NCBI GenBank assembly: GCA_910584995.1
Contig: CAJUDW010000009.1
Coordinates: 1-64,000, forward strand
DNA: 64,000 nucleotides
Direction of reading: 5' to 3'
DNA from: an uncultured Oscillibacter sp.
Lineage (GTDB): Bacteria > Bacillota > Clostridia > Oscillospirales > Oscillospiraceae
Every line of letters begins with the position of its first letter. The stretch's first letter is position 1. Under the pieces are notes generated by a model. The model had not been told where the DNA came from. It made no database searches and was given only the letters and a program-made list of their open reading frames with translations. This document shows, piece after piece, positions 61,934-64,000 of this stretch. The position numbers and the translations under genes are program-made.

Positions 61934-63589
61934 CTAACTCAGGTGGAACGCATTGACTAACTGCTTGAGCAGGCTGGCCTGAGAGGACATCTCCTGGCTG
62001 GCGGCGGCGCTCTCCTCACTGGTGGCGGAGTTGGTCTGCACCACGGAGGAAATCTGCTCAATGCCCTCGGTGACCTGCTCAATGGCAATGGTCTGCTTCT
62101 CTACAGCGGACACCACTGTGGACATCTGGGTGGTGACGCCTCCGGCGATTTCACTGGTCTTATGCAGGGATTCAGTCACCTTGTCCACCACGCCGCTGCC
62201 GTCATTGACGGCGGCAATAGAGCCTTCAATGAGTTCCTTGGTGGCCTTGGCGGCCTCGTCGGATTTGGAGGCCAGATTGCGCACCTCATCTGCCACCACG
62301 GCAAAGCCCTTTCCTGCACTGCCGGCCCGGGCAGCCTCTACGGCGGCGTTCAGGGCCAGGATATTGGTCTGGAAAGCGATATCCTCAATGGTGTTAATAA
62401 TCTTGCCAATCTCTTCTGAGGATTTGGAAATATGCTTCATCGCCGTGTTCAGATGGGAGACATACTCCACGCTGATACCCAGCTGTGCGCCGGCCTGATC
62501 CACAAACCGGCTGGCCTCCGCTGCGGCCTGGGCCGTCCGCTTGGAATCCCCGGATATCTCGCTGATGGTGGCGGCCAATTCCTGCACGGAACTTGCCTGC
62601 TCCGTGGCTCCCTGGGCCAGGGCCTGGGCACTGCTGGAGACCTGTCCGGCACCGGAAGACACCTGCACGGCGCTCTCCCGGATCTGGCTCATGGTGCTGT
62701 TCAGATTCGCCGAAATGCCCTCCAGGGAACGCCGGATGGACCCGAAGTCCCCTACGTACTCCTGCTGGACACTGCGGGTGAGATCGCCGTTGGCGATGGA
62801 ACCCAGCATTTCGGAGATTTCACCGATGTAAGAGCACATCCGCAGGATAGTTTTTTCAAAAATTTCACCCAATTCGCCGATTTCATCATCGGATCGGTAG
62901 CTGACCCGGATTTCCTCATGGCTGGACAGGCCCAAATCGCCCTGCTCCAGCCGCTCGGCAATGTGGGTAATTTCCCCCAGAGGCAGGGAGACCCGCTTTT
63001 TCAGGTAGACGCTCATAATCAGGAAGCTGACAACGATAGCGCCGGCACCTGCCGCAATCGCCATGAGGATCACGATCATAGTCTGCCGGTTGGCCGAGGT
63101 CTGGGAGATCCCGGCAAACAGCACACCGTCAATTTTCCCGCTGGCATCCCTGGTGGGGATGTAGGAGCAGAGGTATTTTTCATCCAGAATATCTGCGCTG
63201 CCCACAAAATCCTGCCCCTGCCGGAGCACAGTGGAGACCACATTGGAGGCAAGCTTGGTGCCTGTCACCCTCTTGCCGTCCTGAATCACGGTACTGTAAG
63301 CCCGCGTGTCACCCTCGCAGATGGTGAATTCACAGTCCATATGCTTTTTCAGATCGTCCAGCAATTGGTTGATATCCGTCTCCCCGTCCACCTTCTCCAG
63401 TTCATAAGCCAGCATACTGGTGCCGCTGACACACCGCTCCCGCAGCATCCCCGTTACCAGAGAGCGGAACATAATCACACTCAAGCCTACCACCAGGATA
63501 ATCGATACTGCCAGCATGGCAATAACGACCTTGCCAACCTTCTGGCCAATATGCCCTTTTTTGTCCTTGGACGATTTGTTTTGTTTCAT
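61934..63589 (-). CDS. Methyl-accepting chemotaxis protein
   Basis: Chemoreceptor of 551 residues. TM1 is at about 21-43, an extracellular single-Cache-type sensor at about 45-165, TM2 at about 170-197, HAMP at about 198-250, and a C-terminal cytoplasmic signalling domain with the hairpin IAFQTNILALNAAVEAARAG. No C-terminal CheR-binding pentapeptide. The ATG at 63589 follows GGGAG at nine bases; a longer in-frame extension to 63814 is not protein-like. Monocistronic; no other chemotaxis gene in the window. Ligand not deducible. Confidence 0.92.
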   Translation of the reverse strand: MKQNKSSKDKKGHIGQKVGKVVIAMLAVSIILVVGLSVIMFRSLVTGMLRERCVSGTSMLAYELEKVDGETDINQLLDDLKKHMDCEFTICEGDTRAYSTVIQDGKRVTGTKLASNVVSTVLRQGQDFVGSADILDEKYLCSYIPTRDASGKIDGVLFAGISQTSANRQTMIVILMAIAAGAGAIVVSFLIMSVYLKKRVSLPLGEITHIAERLEQGDLGLSSHEEIRVSYRSDDEIGELGEIFEKTILRMCSYIGEISEMLGSIANGDLTRSVQQEYVGDFGSIRRSLEGISANLNSTMSQIRESAVQVSSGAGQVSSSAQALAQGATEQASSVQELAATISEISGDSKRTAQAAAEASRFVDQAGAQLGISVEYVSHLNTAMKHISKSSEEIGKIINTIEDIAFQTNILALNAAVEAARAGSAGKGFAVVADEVRNLASKSDEAAKATKELIEGSIAAVNDGSGVVDKVTESLHKTSEIAGGVTTQMSTVVSAVEKQTIAIEQVTEGIEQISSVVQTNSATSEESAAASQEMSSQASLLKQLVNAFHLS

Positions 63590-63919
63590 AACTGCCCACT
63601 CCCATTCACAAAATTCTACCAAGTCCATATGCCAATATGTGGGGTAAAATACCCTATTTGATTCATTATAGCATGTTCCCTCAGATTTGGAAAGCTTTTT
63701 TTGGACAAACGGTTTTTTTGCCGGATCCCGCCAGAAATTGGGCCGCCGCATCAGCAAACTCTTGGGGTACCGGCGTTCCATGCTTTTTCCCGATAAATTT
63801 ATTTCCCAGCACATCCCAAGCCCGCAAAAAAATTTTTTCGCCGGTGCTGGCGAGCCGGTTCAATAGGCGCTGGAAGGGCTTGGCGGGGGTTCAGGGACGA
63901 AATACAAGCTGTCTTTTTC
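63590..63919. other. Intergenic region between mcp and the last gene
   Basis: About 330 bp. It contains the mcp promoter at 63666-63694. A minus-strand frame of about 60 codons (63681-63863, protein-like text such as AWDVLGNKFIGKKHG) has no ribosome site and may be a remnant of a gene or chance. Nothing else recognised. Confidence 0.4.
63666..63694 (-). promoter_or_regulatory. Promoter of the chemoreceptor gene
   Basis: Minus strand TTTCCA, 17-bp spacer, TATAAT with extended-10 TGC; about 75 bp before the start. Confidence 0.75.
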
Positions 63920-63948
63920 TTGACAAACACCGGTTTTTGGGGTACAGT
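63920..63948 (+). promoter_or_regulatory. Promoter of the partial gene at the window end
   Basis: TTGACA (63920-63925), 17-bp spacer, TACAGT (63943-63948). Confidence 0.75.
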
Positions 63949-63979
63949 AAGTTTTGTCTGAAAATGGAGGATTTTCCAT

Positions 63980-64000
63980 TTGAAAAAATACAGGTTTCCG
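63980..64000 (+). CDS. Start of a gene cut by the window end
   Basis: GGAGG at 63966-63970 and a TTG nine bases later begin LKKYRFP, preceded by a strong promoter. Only seven codons are in the window; the basic start would suit a signal peptide or membrane protein, but nothing more can be said. Confidence 0.5.

Noticed and set aside
63681..63863. 60-codon minus-strand frame with protein-like text upstream of mcp
   Set aside because: No ribosome site, preceded by a stop and overlapping the mcp promoter; kept only as a possible remnant.

Overview
The window reads as about 64 kb of chromosome from an anaerobic, endospore-forming Clostridia, most likely a gut member of the Oscillospiraceae (Oscillibacter / Flavonifractor / Lawsonibacter-like). 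The basis is high GC coding sequence, sporulation genes (spmAB, sigG, the complete spoIIIA operon, a YlmC/YmxH protein), a rotary V/A-type ATPase, a stand-alone GlnRS, frequent TTG/GTG starts and small families typical of that group (DUF6514, DUF4250, DUF5662). No prophage, integron, CRISPR array, rRNA or tRNA gene was seen. The genus assignment is an inference.

Layout. 1-2.4 kb: nitroreductase with a 3' frameshift, spmA-spmB, an AbrB-type regulator. 2.5-6.3 kb: rpsB-tsf, ylmC/ymxH, sigG with a sigma-F/G-type promoter, a hotdog thioesterase. 6.3-8.4 kb: glnS and a DUF6514 gene. 8.7-12.7 kb: comEC-holA-rnmV. 12.8-23.9 kb: one long minus-strand housekeeping operon, asp23-nusB-xseA-xseB-ispA-[OLE RNA]-oapA-dxs-tlyA-nadK-argR-recN. 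24-28.7 kb: spoIIIAA-AH behind a near-perfect sigma-E promoter. 28.8-29.6 kb: a small HTH regulator with a membrane partner. 30-39.4 kb: nine-gene V-type ATPase operon (H/G-I-K-E-C-F-A-B-D). 39.6-45 kb: a DivIVA-like protein, then alaS with a non-T-box leader and attenuator, an uncharacterised gene, a DUF4250 gene and hinT. 45-46.6 kb: a decayed gene and a DUF5662 gene. 46.6-53.3 kb: tig-clpP-clpX-lon and a FlK-like thioesterase. 53.3-58.6 kb: lepB-rbgA-rnhB-yraN-thrC, a zinc-ribbon membrane protein and a metallophosphoesterase. 59-64 kb: galM, a DUF4177-like gene with a homopolymer frameshift, a secreted barnase with overlapping barstar, a methyl-accepting chemotaxis protein, and the first codons of a further gene.

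The most notable system is the about 1.3 kb stretch without a protein gene between ispA and dxs. Its position, its own promoter, and the small membrane protein next to it (with a DxxxD motif) match the arrangement of OLE RNA (ornate, large, extremophilic) and its partner OapA. The flanking genes match the OLE locus of Bacillus halodurans. Secondary leads are the unrecognised alaS leader RNA, a sodium-site signature in the V-ATPase K ring, a hairpin-rich insert with a possible 27-residue peptide inside the V-ATPase operon, and two single-base frameshifts with clear ancestral frames.
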